This document shows positions 53,101-53,114 of a stretch of 53,114 nucleotides of DNA, piece after piece (the stretch's first letter is position 1; each line of letters begins with the position of its first letter). The DNA is taken from contig JAQUQS010000010.1 in assembly GCA_028715965.1 (NCBI GenBank), forward strand, positions 1 through 53,114. The letters are read 5' to 3'. This stretch comes from Candidatus Omnitrophota bacterium (lineage in GTDB: Bacteria; Omnitrophota; Gorgyraeia; Tantalellales; Tantalellaceae). Both the position numbers and the translations under genes were made by a program. Under the pieces are notes generated by a model that saw only the letters and a list, made by a program, of their open reading frames with translations, did no database searches and was not told where the DNA came from.

Positions 53101-53114
53101 CCGGTCATTTCTTC
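26121..53114 (-). CDS. Giant multidomain membrane protein (at least 8997 residues), N-terminus outside the window
   Basis: A single open frame covers half the window and continues past the right edge (GAA GAA precede the first Met at 53108, used here as residue 1). Order of recognisable parts: S2P/M50-like membrane region (~280-500); two transglutaminase-like Cys-His-Asp sets (~1000-1070, ~1315-1370); CPBP-like intramembrane protease 1 (~1440-1575); coiled coil with a J-domain-like HPD at 1888; membrane helix 2484-2507 and Pro/Glu/Ala linker; tandem unknown repeats (~2655-3355, ~3375-4040); CPBP-like 2 (~4070-4220); zinc deaminase (~4240-4400); two HD-GYP-like domains (~4600-5100); HAD phosphomannomutase-like (~5415-5710); phosphomannose-isomerase-like (~5860-6310); CPBP-like 3 (~6690-6800); winged-helix-like piece (~6840-6905) and long helical region; PPDK-like ATP-grasp plus phospho-His domain (~7630-8060); unrecognised C-terminus to 8995. 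No stop or frameshift is visible in 27 kb, and codon use matches the neighbouring genes. Giant genes of this size are known from Omnitrophota. The overall function is unknown; an envelope-spanning role is inference from the membrane segments. Confidence 0.88.
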   Translation of the reverse strand, partial: EEMTGFMPESMGAGNVVPSLAGAGLIAGWVYQAVNGKEQDLAAMTASADMRNILASMSVGDALIVVGGIIAVAALVKSAAFIRAVIAERRSRKEIARDREWVVDNAPELINRYDELVGENIKRVRHMPEYTDEWYAFMLCYLTLRREGSLTLAQFTGILRNDLERGIKNLGVVIAGGEDQLEDMRREARDTTNEYVRQERLLQVDRVERKLDRERADLTYYARMSENAENYARKLFEMVSADPDMYPGITTAGELDNSVSYKLSYVPIPGEAGKAHSLLGGPLAAYVEYDQKEFDALPLWKKVVCMAAGPLANIIVPSVAMLGLVLMGPGLMSPEVFTNTAYVLFIFTAASVMNGLAQLVPISVVFREKGEETVRDKALTAVVGVLAAVMSPILLPMTLLHEAGHYAAFRSFGVRNVRLYIGKASVLSGAGMVSTDGGYMVRELREQVAARVAPDAGAHDITVTAIKPWARTFLMMGLGLVVPALVELMKNGHVGTLSLVCLASGLYCAIAYRKYQLMSSTLKSEMTRYYENLFFGLNVKYGRVKVRFDRDDVSEDEVIAGAKAEINTLFNNDLDGWKRERALLKELTDRDISMNPYSAQSLVLEDVVDLLANRMPVARSDGYRHSVVVLLKRSGDRYERMVAFMVEAHEAFVPSSRPYAAFLAHFKGMIALLPGVFMAYRMFFAAKGERRIEVGGADTRGQDTSVRVRMDGTGDRRSIPIINEDKEIYTLMPMFMIKMDKLRADVEEYLLDEAPNEVYFSELCKEFEIEDNNSPMARRAKRVVRDVLDRLGYVPFSANGNFFIKPDTFDTGHAFRPLSWWSALGLGGGVDWVALFTGGTGYIAYHLMAHGHSMPMASALSLGMLGIISLVFAVTSFMRVKDTIEVIRKAHPEYTLAEALTTNIGRDPKALYMLKKEHPDTYIQIFCHETFETHVLGLMAFIPRRAALKRIFSRVERPVVEDAVTADEIKDYLDVTAPALQRALYYHFSRQADMGIDGFRTVSTYPFECLYASGVLKAMLIGKFAGRIKKIELVAAKPVSLETSDIKEHIWVEMELFDGESYYVSLADGQFDRTFKGEKVVGYKDTFSWPGREYYFKATSDGFDAWFRENGMSAFTMFRIDGAGRGEYEAYREEYLNIGDRVARGRAVEKRLDPRVVNAIIQTYYEVSSGLTYVEEKEAPAAPEVTAAPEEKSAPSLSRAELQDMAAAVAAALFVSDNVSSVRTRIEDGVRTLLSVTGATAGPRVVNLDEAMRRLRLEMTSVLEREGYDRDIYPDNAEDELAFLKLVRRNLLQVEKVEPTITGNPVIDAAVRKVREAKPGMCLPQSVMLIEVLKGLGENAVLMGWNEPGNELSVVADHYYVVTEKAGLVDVYPEGRPRDIVLTPGSDYIGNDSPTYRHIAPHLDHDVIARIVAEVKTETSEPAMRGMATLEVLGRVMRQPYSPILVAPFVEEPLKLGIPLAIKAVLDAFNSGMPILNGGIYVAALVTAAVGFVALHVLNERAPPGYENSNFITRIAATYRSLTPDERFDLLVAPVIVGVAGIAIGVLPLFTEAGVLPVLVLSMAFHMGANVSRLLSNIGRGYATIAAPEREKEAAPVETMKGISDIASAILDIRDYLLLAAGAKKTVLSDMRETSAAGSYAGKFADILERSGDIYERRLETRGIVPATAVARDVSLSMLTDVVSAFGLDNLDIDGIETLTEAGDIASAITERVNLAYGIKDRAEREKTLRLVAAEEFMYGKAREKDKDLQGFVEELKAVGHEMAEAIEKSDKAAETAKRVAAESISRVEALAEKKQELEESLAREEKREKEEAREQEALTIDLRERGDSLLATEFMFNFMRVRDQKGMLECLVKPYRCEKGIDRRPRERRNWPEEDEIQGAYRMFATRFHPDARISRGTLFSDDAEKDAMIARKIMQAVQFIFDSRNGHVDVVEFLAEHENIRLASRAARISNAPSNSSVFSWKTVDRRNTISRRAYTIDRIKKAREGLEQVGRQIEEARADMSRTAKEAEEAAKAVMDIQAEAEALRLTIASVEINIDALENGGVNVLSDEEYAEMEEYVEEKMGLGYVKNLIDSTADIDSRRSILRKYGVPVRLNLVRSGTETLEENIPLLLEQGYDPADITASLLSRFSSGKLMREERKKNIDRITEVSAGSAGETAMERAKAVSARIEAHTESREDLFYDSVDGLRKEIKARQRELKKAKAELARIEALTVSGRTMNARKARALRIRIDALERSLTAENVLEELFKENGILEKSLVFHSVENFASNAFYKGIADINMLEEGGIPALKGTAIALVTEARQRQLTREERRSLEEKIDARVDKLFLKHEDRIREEIAVFMGRDPKKGISVEGQPSFLTDMVMTSLLAIDDIAARYDGLNKLLPEKRKAFDAAVKEICQGTDTSFGLEDHLINVAVLDLKISWAVYRVREGKMGQGELEALRADREEERALIDKGKNDIIEACREYLDITPAAEIVQADWTRTGRRFAMAAALMVLVAPLAYLGAQQLTTGTTGDMAGMEAAAPLSAPLAAVEKPDMAGQVSAEGIKAADVMAVPGISPGPVAPVEEMPVTATPEPAEEKPVVATPEPAEKEVAAVPGAGTVGEKPLEERPAIPKAPEPSKITTGTPAIVMAPAMEVPEEPFRPLVIETPAQPEYYTLALEDFHSAISRIGNGQLGKHLTKKVIEDIISRLYRISVAEVGGSPAMDEVAFQEKIFNRTMVYYTAYGRKQIELPAVWSTVPRALLRYDQAYYADMTAPGFLEAMGLAIYETAQAQYMRGGKVPKKVVRDVEWLMPSKKPPALSLERYKQQRAWLETYEWPGDIRKTVFNISRFGSPNTLSWGAPHYKQSGELVDLLTAGRMLLGRSLTVDPRLVDQAYNDTELLADMGFFQRTEGLNTAQMETLAASVVKPLAGSGIIGMFPPDQAGVFRSMEQQRMVTERNIRSHYTGQAMIQGMAAQEFYRNELMGISRREAIYRGQIDREESKVRTQHAAARMRANFRSATQPTYYDPYDPYSAMRQRGYAAQGAQMEVDGINIAESRTLQDLAGQRAMLTRQYEGERDNAAALYRYKLRQIVPDAYVDSRVAGRILADNALIRDQVALRQRFVVAKMLLEALYPGKSLHEILATEGKGELERDIRAAIERIELIGARMGTSPSSTGNPLADTMSFLSQRKIPTRNGWEKYSEDWTKVVEQAVIEPITGLIYVMYTNDHPVTVNRGHIFVKSPKAGMPTLREIIIGEQGPDGTATITIKYFDYPDKLGRPGRITATGMVFGIERILQTMQDIRYHGDSMEIEDCVVEDNKHVRQDAWWKTDAEILNTLKAMPDPAWGMDVKVLRTMTGIKFPDVAAPKPLDIKEGKAFFSVPDSVPEDADLGGIKTTADDMVRRAMEQARFDASAEGRFYNRIGRYGDGNAQKHMTPAVIRDMMAKSYNAMRFQTGYYKKPLNISFEKYEELVFSRTSGYYDSYRSRKLLLMEIWGKVPRALMRYDTAYEVDKAAPGLMEAMGLAMFQTMTEYTAPPVYAQRTVQGVLAQLDNTRVIPEQHREGVRAIMVDKARYEWPAAITDSVVPTDRTSGVGSDGQSMMLFFRFSEGLSDKDMRAFASDIARSVYDMGLVEVFPPDWGEVNAAITRQSVMNRNMEAAQRQGQQMLRRRDAEKARNDEMLRVMRHEAAYSYMQQSQAARTMAGFSTQRLNARASAGMSRPVYNGGDYYSYSSQLDSAASAFSSRMAAINAAERQETARISANQKTIAREHDQWRARVAAEYDRKIRSLPGKGGSYDKADSYTRVAASLIIENAELAQGLVISKMVMEAIYPGKSISEVYAEHPAEEVKRNFNAGVSRLLLIASKLPAGENVLSDAASYLAQRKIPVRGGWIKYSADWNSVIEEAVEDQANNRIYVRYTEAHNVVPNRGHIFVKMNVPGMPTVREIVPVKIPGMDKPCLTVKYFDTFDRLRRPTREMKTVLIDGVEYALSVTNNIKYHDDSHEIASSDVVYYTDKVDAEGRHRGSWEELGTETLKKLQTVRSKTLQSDMKSIRVFLDADIKAPAPVKAPGAGTIRYIGEKLGIPYSSLREAPIVEEVFKLGIPFAILAVLNRMLPGMPMLNVAIFAAALVVFGTLFLAGHMLGMRAPPEARGRNILVKAMSIYRSLTPTERIRIFSVPLRIFIKGAIIAAISVTLSLSVPAVIGAAGQGILSAALPVLAHPVTAIGAGIAVHFAENLRVSRWYREVGMEEETDQRLLSVLDEVIEAARQNSLISAEMPDKPGVQVRPLGVSAALVDGQGNIVELASQSMPSEFYEATGKKYDHAEINTLRAAEKSGHTDWADYTLVVSLEPCDECAKAIMARGIKKVVVATADPTSFIRTEGVRALLSAGIEVTIADEGRQRDALEHIVQGLTRNDPSYLTGDPVAETIAAVSRPIMVREQGRTPAALKAEALTYLGRENNSEITHYSRHHQYEFERVVRELLAGTALSGERGVLQVCVINADVFDPSLGLDKYSNIRMPGNSIRWALQGAAPNRPLKVVIAGAPRNRILVINDIKNSGLALDDVYVLEGLGKGEKVELVPAAEARNAFFSKEEGPRDIMLMGPEEIMGDLPEDIREHTLREVKYAVRIAEEMGLSANDIELIKRAVWAHDVASAGKFEYPTELAAINEGFHRIDREDRAEPVSQYLEKWIRDISPKYGVPAPAVEEAIRKAQAGDYYPIWELYITYAVLGKTSLTDNEKAVARNTFSHGTGSVEKLRDAGVSMPEELEFVVKYHHDYGALDRTLGNMTLKGVMTREKADHIRMLTSLLIVSDSFEQGNNYLRLVEMKGKPRVENFGETVGGWIRHRFNVMERIGERSALQALERLLASKDHKLLSVVREARRSDELMPEDIAFMEGLRPDAAKPITAVDREEIFAMYKGDYVRNHAHRVARIAELLMSEMGIVTKDPGLATEVLAAVVGHDFGGAGTPLGPTRVNQLTESLLAKGVELPVGTSRDETWYARTRDSLFTAPEGTFTPLEMEFALDIFQGPNSLYELRSRNVEVSRPVEVAILFHHHIGELEMYLEEKDWPEAEKERIRMITSILVASDTIENGMNLFKKIFFRDTYVTETPEETMEWLDPAKSGIIKTEVVEAYSSLVSKDPEEFAKAREDASIVSVTELGNLADVGKKEKYDRVKGLVRTAYYPASGMDQDRTTVLKAIQENPELDTVVLADLYAFSALASAEEAIKAADEGRFRSLPPGQKVPISSSEERIEIEFTPNVAPDRRIRVVLYKVDATGFIPDEISRSEGAGLYIIKLPGTSGLMSTGIDLYGSVLSGMRIGDRVSVAEARQPVEYISPASVGLTHISGPRWQRKSDHLQDERFKKPAVFMKTREPGREKIDAALIRDQRRGAAETAPSIFEMKEDIKPALDEKMAATHQVARRHFAELTRKMMLEGRRPVIVSDLDGTITLSNRPIPVGNIMSIISALKAGVPVFIISGISKRRIDKQLLGPLMEFIAPGEEILFNNLFVGSDNGTQMYKYEPESRRFECFYANDMRDDLGAGVYETLASDILPSFIRTVGVHEVAMKAVRAIKWAALRGWLYRHFMWRFDGVRGMLFGVMGKELTDAEWDRFVPGSIDPRGVDGKTTQLTWMVLGREATTEEKLKFQKRGGEEIRRRYEREFEKALQKAGMYIDAKVSGLSSIDISLLDKGRGIQKFSELMGIDADNMIFFGDAFHPEDNDESAIGAVDNVVNVGSRVDIKRSLYYALNAGERQRQFIQLPNSGPEGFGMLVDDLSSAYMELSRNMLRHMRGVFPGVHSMLEREKKGDFDGAEAIAKKEVKYLGSILSREEINDIPGFVSMITDQRRTGRAFMVDDNVLARVLRIMQIVYYSRNPVTTDLNLVRYAWGGPANRIMLGLKAPAPGQNDVAEVWNNSTVMKGGREDNPSLIPGTQITVGDVELSPMSLRELVRRGDDVLGNAHYEKPFFVKFLCTRFADKVHMGFNDRIKDVGRERFVQWLVEERKNAGDIQWSLRTNITAEEFNEYLAVYEEWVLVEADAKWTLPSSHPEVAPIILKMERFFRVGTNLSGLMERTARNRADIVSVMNEIELKEGHVVLSPAGYPHAIFGLSHQTHPTSVITHEDGTKEYPKNEAWIVVKVYGENGKEYLVSVEPQQMSNDTYSFADFYTPIVWDEATGRPKMRKNVTSDDIRSYVENGLYTDRSTTPQDFMREPRDITPGSGARKAKIESLIEERSPVWPTQYFIVHRMSFDGQIDSLASLDIPATPRKFHELLVTKGEIVLKRKSRPDITLSAGETVFMPAGSGEYRLVSSYDAEVLRFFPAEGSYGDIEGAVREEAGEEDEREEYARGLRAEKEKWADQVRKLYILTQAGVAFPADAAERELMLKAGTYGYITQLEDVTALGEFARFKIASLHDNELRQVTFSDAEYNAMWMQNGLRADRGNGSYAVMMFKMGISEKLRADIIAYLESKGFDVARVGGQGAVDMTTMLKRWGEGSGIGHSVKDIARDGVDTREAEAALKTNDGKRFMEWFSGLSEDQRKLDSVRMLEYSMNCLSRGIEMVILRSRISRRQLVKEFGQEDVIPDRELISAPFQDIFKKIVVGDTHAFKAGEMTLRGRFIRPALSDAGEMSELYDMGKKYVKEEEIGLIANGVHCPKAGEELGKEINDYLQLPQKALSVAASGRHRPTATISGLRGAFGRGQAFGTYAVRTAPFVEEGLFFFLPALIGYVLDNCFATGGLATLMSIISARMVFLALHGKEGMAQRVPVQVALFGAMLSLPVAAVLPVGMLPVTAIATILMATAISAGYHAVSNKAALVSGEAPAVIEEPSPREEGPGALPDDELTRKVLGGLVKVIPVFKPAIDGTLTLDKYMSFNEDMAVADVREGLHALVDRGLLSVSTGAEGEETYKLTSAGTAMVPLVWSANISDWLERVKETTGNERARVLDEIREPSMLKLYPGADSMDKERMGVLNDHRREVLDTIFSCLTEEIGAYDPDAQYSMYRIDPLLNVITQMLNMAGRLGEEDLSMDIVERIIGLPYSRHADLQARMQQFNMSIISSYPEKARTLVFNLLAGFLENGNQVVETNNPLFSLVVFLHNSGSENFYYFLRRVCGFYFVDNSGQVNIGPDHDLRRRTRNGDYGIDINGVIRDSIHNNLGVYVLGLLERMLEYYQTGNRDVLGDPNFQVDAFRDDVVPSMDAVFPQDTLDRRKDHDIKSDMWHKAVERVFYYLDGDFGRELGVTGRNKFDKLRKISDEDLQKIYDRVNNDLRGDPNFVHELQVEEHSWGLSGYFYAYRELSRRYKRINTKKALTREFGIVADQYSSVRDVMRDVGVEDVFGFGQSALSRELAAGDPMMALGKVLALKKAIKNRIFDPALPYDLDELFDRYNHDWGRDDIGNAYGGAWVLDDRLGLYMADNVLTMLTAKYIEELSARYVFVNDVNVKDVLRYISVLSEISNVEGLMPRSFKDHIDTLLNERDIDSGVVRDLLFFMESQCVKIQNHVAHNMKDYVEHMLDAEGIFGAEQRNREINRRLASLLRRDKVYNALSRTLPRIRRYFEGKEGAVTLSWEQKSPEEDFVRFGPDLGAQELEGALGQGRYRLSAKGIELIRMASEGVQVPEGVIIPATMDMERTMVSARQGVKALGKSIQRGDEPEAPELGSTSNPLVVSVRSGAYFVMPGQLPSIPNVGLCRATMEGFINKMSSKHGLTRSDAEWTAWDSYARFLKSYGVDILGIKEEYFERARLGVMNAYGVMLDRDLPVGDKKAIAEQYENIIRAEKGDDAVPETAEEQFERCVTAVKGSWDRSGKYRENIGIRGDWPGTAIIIQRMVFGNIKSNSGAGVVVSRMINVRQTGIDGDFLYCGQGEDIAQHRAEDLEKMQDVPDGIPWKRDLVEYAKRIDAALGTIAEIEFTVENGKLYVLQVRNAYAEEPVKDYLFMARDEFLMVKPSELIPAGGGAYRGVVLNVHGRTPDPEEIDRLYRDARGRGCDGIIAVSDDLEPNEMAKLVIKDEDGRLKIGGIITRRGSKFSHAADIARYHGMSALVNVKSVDFDEESPEKGIFRINNEYVRDGNILSISGTKGYIMHGLVPVSAGEFFRTNGRLDMTFGQFSMLLKTRGQVLSAINELVDDDIQARPDISPMACLRLIVESHREMLEARAPGVLEAINDVLDERAGIESLRYIVVAEMNKKKEEHLTAEVTEEMMNIVADTISRAEVLNKLNIEPENVLSVELMERDIDGQGGRVWFNLKVKTRTEEVPLVVVLYRDGYDLDPSLMMSGKAMASRLVRYYRDGVIEQYRSRLESAGLDVDMVEESHRDAGGDKEGAVQVLTERMKGVPYAPLASVVAAIGAENMESFYKRCDAMGDPFSLARTFFRVLEGGRYDAIKIRLSEDHPSVHDKISDVLVGGEMNGREVGPEEIREIRKEVIKTLLNTYDNRIEIYKALAKVFNLPRYHKSMSYADMKANIGMIRGTDITYARRTLLSSLLGLTGEYIVPEDIQIAFEKAGLIKRFPMDITLSDIAIVTGADGKDEIKILRWGAFFQRCTEKDLITYLKDDLGFRYSDIFDAVEELYSRQDAMSFFREAYSRENRGTTLSAAVMHRMEALKDVPNVIIGIPSDVYALFEEHDMVGSIEMRTQARIVSIRRNGRDGMIKQLMSYVDGGRSVAGLIDDTVLEVDRNDMTRSATQVTEIIGDFREKVGKDLMASIDIPVPGIDDSVIEVLGRQDITPRDIIDSGIEEKIKGVEDIHGLAGVVVKALPRGRSYDISDKSLRQIRLAQARLEKIYGEYTGNEADLRMDYPRHFTNDMTEHYVVHFSSGIGPIVVPPGLEIERRRLVQRVTKETDNNHDKFFVVAPKGSDVEDFKSEIMEMWMLDGVVDRKDVVILEERSGGYKTSDLYAMLQANAVPDVQVSPENTGFRCLGGYLDYDIIAKGLGLLQVDISPKAFSTLNQYEVLVNLILAYETGDVTEYLTTLPELEQREYKHYIYVRDAKPVDLEQEIRRYYELYRREVLIKA
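28930..30230 (-). other. PPDK-like ATP-grasp and phospho-histidine domain
   Basis: Residues ~7630-8060. PLVVSVRSGAYFVMPGQLPS (Arg7652), AWDSYARFLKSYG, GTAIIIQRMVFGNIKSNSGA, GEDIAQHR, and IAEIEFTVENGKLYVLQVRN follow the pyruvate phosphate dikinase/PEP synthase N-terminal domain in order. ITRRGSKFSHAADIARYHGM (His8011) matches the swivelling phospho-His domain (normally GGMTSHAA). The C-terminal PEP/pyruvate TIM barrel is absent. Confidence 0.8.
32690..33040 (-). other. CPBP-like intramembrane protease signature 3
   Basis: RTAPFVEEGLFFFLPAL (Glu6697, Glu6698), MVFLALHGKEGMA (His6738) and ISAGYHAVSNKAAL (His6790, Asn6794) in a run of four or five hydrophobic segments. The HxxxN element keeps its spacing. 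It is more diverged than copies 1 and 2. Confidence 0.55.
34180..35560 (-). other. Phosphomannose-isomerase-like domain with cupin tail
   Basis: Residues ~5850-6310. YAWGGPANRI, AEVWNNS, PFFVKFLCTRFADKVHMGF, LSPAGYPHAIFG, KNEAWIVV, VSVEPQQMSNDTYSFADF and the cupin strand FHELLVTKGEIVLKRK recall type I PMI. The usual QxH zinc motif reads KVH here, and PHA comes before NEAW, so activity is doubtful or the site is rearranged. Confidence 0.55.
35970..36870 (-). other. HAD-IIB, phosphomannomutase-like domain
   Basis: Residues ~5415-5710. VIVSDLDGTITLSNRPIP (Asp5425 nucleophile, Asp5427) and VFIISGISKRRID form motifs I and II. FNNLFVGSDNGTQMYKY recalls the eNG element, and LDKGRGIQKFSELM precedes IFFGDAFHPEDND (Asp5695), the acidic motif IV. 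This layout is that of Cof-type HAD phosphatases and of eukaryote-type phosphomannomutases. Confidence 0.72.
37800..39330 (-). other. Two consecutive HD-GYP-like phosphohydrolase domains
   Basis: Domain 1: HTLREVKYAVRIAEEMGL, AVWAHDVAS (His4631, Asp4632), VVKYHHDYGALD (His4756-4757), LLIVSDSFEQG. Domain 2: NHAHRVARIAELLMSEMGI, VVGHDFGGA (His4942, Asp4943), ILFHHHIGELE (His5035-5037), ILVASDTIENG. Both keep the H...HD...HH...SD metal order of HD-GYP proteins, which hydrolyse c-di-GMP, but lack the GYP triplet. The linked sequences show they are duplicates. Confidence 0.7.
39920..40410 (-). other. Zinc-dependent deaminase domain (CMP/dCMP deaminase or RibD-like)
   Basis: Residues ~4235-4400. 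KYDHAEINTLRAAEKSG (His4304, catalytic Glu4306) and VVSLEPCDECAKAIMARGIK (Cys4333, Cys4336) form a complete HAE...PCxxC zinc site. VVVATADPTSFIRTEGVRAL follows, then LLSAGIEVTI, closest to the RibD/tRNA-adenosine deaminase layout. It is intact and probably active. The substrate is unknown. Confidence 0.8.
40460..40900 (-). other. CPBP-like intramembrane protease signature 2
   Basis: APIVEEVFKLGIPFA (Glu4076, Glu4077), LFLAGHMLGMRAPPE (His4121) and IAVHFAENLRVSRW (His4213, Asn4217). It matches copy 1 over linking sequence too, including MRAPPE against ERAPPG and IYRSLTPTER against TYRSLTPDER, so it is a duplicate within the same polypeptide. Confidence 0.6.
40985..42990 (-). repeat. Tandem unknown domain, copy B
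   Basis: About 670 residues (~3374-4041) matching copy A in order: RIGRYGDGNAQKHMTPAVI, VPRALMRYDTAYEVDKAAPG, EAMGLAMFQT, VMEAIYPGKSISEVYA, AQRKIPVRGGWIKYSADW and NRGHIFVKMNVPGMPTVREI. Offsets to copy A are about 695-740 residues. The ends are well conserved; the helical Gln/Arg/Met-rich middle is not. Confidence 0.75.
43035..45145 (-). repeat. Tandem unknown domain, copy A
   Basis: About 700 residues (~2655-3355). Landmarks shared with copy B: RIGNGQLGKHLTKKVIEDII, VPRALLRYDQAYYADMTAPG, then EAMGLAIYET, a Met/Gln/Arg-rich helical middle, LLEALYPGKSLHEILA, SQRKIPTRNGWEKYSEDW and NRGHIFVKSPKAGMPTLREI. I recognise no known family. The C-terminal third, with many strands, looks like a compact beta domain. 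Confidence 0.75.
45160..45660 (-). other. Membrane helix and Pro/Glu/Ala linker
   Basis: A basic stretch (TRTGRR) precedes one clear membrane segment FAMAAALMVLVAPLAYLGA (residues ~2486-2505). About 150 residues of low-complexity Pro/Ala/Glu/Val follow, including a direct repeat of TPEPAEEKPV-type units coded by near-identical DNA at about 45352-45372 and 45391-45411. It looks like an inner-membrane anchor followed by an extended periplasmic spacer. Confidence 0.65.
45700..47820 (-). other. Coiled-coil region with J-domain-like segment
   Basis: Long Glu/Lys/Ala/Arg heptad-like stretches (residues ~1760-1860 and ~1950-2470) flank DEIQGAYRMFATRFHPDARI. Its HPD (His1888) sits where a J-domain has its DnaK-stimulating tripeptide, and a matching helix IMQAVQFIFDSRNG follows as helix III. 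The loop is longer than in DnaJ. Recruitment of a DnaK-type chaperone is an inference from HPD alone. Confidence 0.5.
48400..48790 (-). other. CPBP-like intramembrane protease signature 1
   Basis: ILVAPFVEEPLKLGIPL (Glu1449, Glu1450), FVALHVLNERAPP (FxxxH, His1494) and MAFHMGANVSR (HxxxN, His1564 and Asn1568), each in or next to a hydrophobic segment. These match the EE, FxxxH and HxxxN/D motifs of CAAX-processing/CPBP glutamic-type intramembrane proteases. Confidence 0.6.
48990..50110 (-). other. Two transglutaminase-like Cys-His-Asp segments of the giant protein
   Basis: Segment 1: YPFECLYASGV (Cys1007), KEHIWVEMELFDG (His1047), VSLADGQFD (Asp1066). Segment 2: KPGMCLPQSVMLIEVLKGLG (Cys1320), VADHYYVVTEKAG (His1356), LVDVYPEG (Asp1368). 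The order and spacing fit the papain/transglutaminase-like superfamily, in which a Cys at a helix start is followed by His and Asp on neighbouring strands. The two share little sequence. The enzymatic role is unknown. Confidence 0.5.
51600..52270 (-). other. S2P/M50-like membrane protease region of the giant protein
   Basis: Residues ~280-500. LLGGPLAAYVEYDQKEFDALP, then AAGPLANIIVPSVAMLGLVL, is the pattern that follows the catalytic helix in RseP/S2P enzymes. About 90 residues later comes LLHEAGHYAAFRSFGV (HExxH at 399-403), the zinc motif itself, followed by an RLYIGKASVLSGAG stretch. The zinc motif therefore comes after, not before, the GPLAN element. This is either a rearranged S2P or the end of one copy plus the start of another. 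Confidence 0.6.

Noticed and set aside
26121-53114. The giant frame as several fused genes joined by an assembly error
   Set aside because: There is no break in codon use, no internal ribosome site with promoter at domain borders, and internal duplicates (CPBP, HD, unknown repeat) argue for growth within one gene. Long reads would still be decisive.

Overview
The window reads like a chromosome segment of an Omnitrophota-type bacterium (formerly Candidatus Omnitrophica). The evidence is indirect: two enormous multidomain genes fill the right two thirds, their domain mix is unusual (envelope proteases fused to sugar-phosphate enzymes), Ile-ATA codons are common, and the envelope is Gram-negative (lipoproteins, an outer-membrane barrel, a lipid A type sugar-modification operon). 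No ribosomal RNA or marker gene fixes the phylum, so this placement is inference.

Layout. 1-1.5 kb: N-terminus of a tyrosine recombinase, tmRNA (ssrA), its partner smpB, and tRNA-Leu(CAG). 1.5-4.8 kb: leftward operon of an ArnT-like transferase, a GT2 polyprenyl-phosphate sugar transferase and a YdjC/ChbG-type deacetylase, the same three activities as Francisella FlmK-FlmF2-NaxD. 4.96-5.85 kb: a rightward outer-membrane beta-barrel gene with a palindrome in its promoter. 5.9-14.8 kb: leftward mannan or manno-oligosaccharide locus, in transcription order two ABC permeases, a GH113-like lipoprotein with a discoidin-type domain, two related secreted jelly-roll-like proteins, a membrane-anchored GH113-like protein, a ROK repressor and a sugar-binding lipoprotein. 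It starts at a near-consensus promoter whose -10 box sits in a palindrome. 14.9-17.7 kb: a phosphomannomutase/phosphomannose isomerase fusion, fitting use of the mannose released by that locus.

17.9-25.9 kb: a 2679-residue protein with a signal peptide, a TIKI/ChaN-like domain, a HELAH zincin-like segment, a sugar-nucleotide pyrophosphorylase-like domain with a left-handed beta-helix-like tail, and a complete phosphohexomutase domain paralogous to the one next door. 26.1 kb to the right edge: one open frame of at least 8997 codons, cut at its N-terminus by the window. From N to C it shows S2P/M50-like membrane segments, two transglutaminase-like Cys-His-Asp sets, a CPBP-type intramembrane protease signature, a J-domain-like HPD segment in coiled coil, a membrane segment with a Pro/Glu linker, two tandem ~700-residue copies of an unrecognised domain, a second CPBP signature, a zinc deaminase, two HD-GYP-like domains, a HAD phosphomannomutase-like domain, a phosphomannose-isomerase-like domain, a third CPBP signature, a PPDK-like ATP-grasp plus phospho-His domain, and a ~900-residue unrecognised C-terminus.

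The recurring theme is mannose and hexose phosphate chemistry: mannanases, uptake, PMM-PMI, and then the same enzyme types built into two giant proteins alongside envelope-protease modules. The giant proteins are the best candidates for undescribed biology here. The rest is recognisable metabolism and housekeeping.
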